From Neopusillimonas maritima (lineage in GTDB: Bacteria > Pseudomonadota > Gammaproteobacteria > Burkholderiales > Burkholderiaceae_B): a DNA stretch of 64,000 nt. Position numbers and translations under genes: made by a program. The notes beneath the pieces were generated by a model. The model saw only the letters and a list, made by a program, of their open reading frames with translations. It was not told the origin of the DNA and ran no database searches. Shown here in pieces: positions 61,445 to 64,000 of the stretch (positions are counted from its first letter, which is position 1; every line of letters begins with the position of its first letter). The stretch lies in assembly GCF_040930455.2 (NCBI RefSeq), contig NZ_CP170494.1, one strand, 5' to 3'.

Positions 61445-61650
61445 GCGTAAAGGGTTGCGCTTCAAGGGTTTTGGCCTTGAAGCGCCAATGAGGTGAGAAG
61501 CAACCGTGCTTTGTATGCTGTTTTGCGGGTTTGATTATTTGGTTGTGCTGTTATTTGCGTTGCGTTGGTTTTGACCATTGATTTTTGACTTTATGTCATT
61601 TAGCGGCATGCTTAACACCTAAACCAGTATGCATAACCTGCATGGTTATA
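61445..61650 (-). other. 23S-5S spacer
   Basis: About 206 bases of transcribed spacer. No tRNA gene and no open frame of note. Contains short complementary stretches likely to form the 23S processing stalk. Confidence 0.7.

Positions 61651-64000
<2,350 letters not shown>

Overview
This window is a block of chromosomal housekeeping genes from a betaproteobacterium. The family is most likely Alcaligenaceae (the Bordetella, Achromobacter and Pusillimonas side of Burkholderiales). The evidence is a single MurE-MurF fusion protein inside the division/cell-wall (dcw) cluster, a MutL that carries its own endonuclease motifs, a SWIB-domain protein, rRNA sequence of betaproteobacterial type, and the orders amiC-mutL-miaA // purM // hda-pcnB-folK and lptD-surA-rsmA // amgK-murU. 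The assignment to a family is inference; no database was searched. I saw no insertion sequence, prophage, CRISPR array or integrated element.

Left part (1-18 kb): amiC (its 5' end lies outside the window), mutL and miaA run rightwards into convergent purM. Divergent from purM run hda, a HAD phosphatase, pcnB and folK. Class I fumarase and a crotonase-family enzyme lie on the minus strand. Then come glyQ, glyS, gmhB, plsC, a YgjP-like metallohydrolase, gloA and an SpmA-SpmB fusion, packed with overlaps or very short gaps.

Middle (18-38 kb): lptD-surA-rsmA (outer-membrane biogenesis plus 16S methylation) is divergent from amgK-murU (cell-wall sugar recycling). Next are a coiled-coil membrane protein, a secreted cupin, tRNA-Lys(UUU), a GH31-family protein that seems to have lost its catalytic residues, and an MnmC whose methyltransferase half looks degenerate. 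suhB, an M20 amidohydrolase and mgtE run rightwards to a palindromic terminator shared with secA. A LytM/M23 protein precedes secA, and dciA is divergent from it.

Right part (38-61 kb): the dcw cluster reads leftwards: mraZ-rsmH-ftsL-ftsI-murEF-mraY-murD-ftsW-murG-murC-ddlB-ftsQ-ftsA-ftsZ, then lpxC. Neighbouring genes overlap by a few bases almost throughout, so the cluster probably acts as one long operon. It is headed by a sigma70-like promoter whose -10 lies in a run of four 10-bp repeats that look like the MraZ operator. Then come rnpB (RNase P RNA), uup, pyrC, a SWIB-domain protein and a DUF4870-like membrane protein. The window ends in the 3' part of an rRNA operon: terminator, 5S, and most of 23S, reading leftwards.

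The most unusual features are the GH31 pseudoenzyme candidate next to a half-degenerate MnmC and near a tRNA-Lys that MnmC would be expected to modify, and the well-resolved MraZ operator. I found no complete, clearly undescribed multi-gene system.
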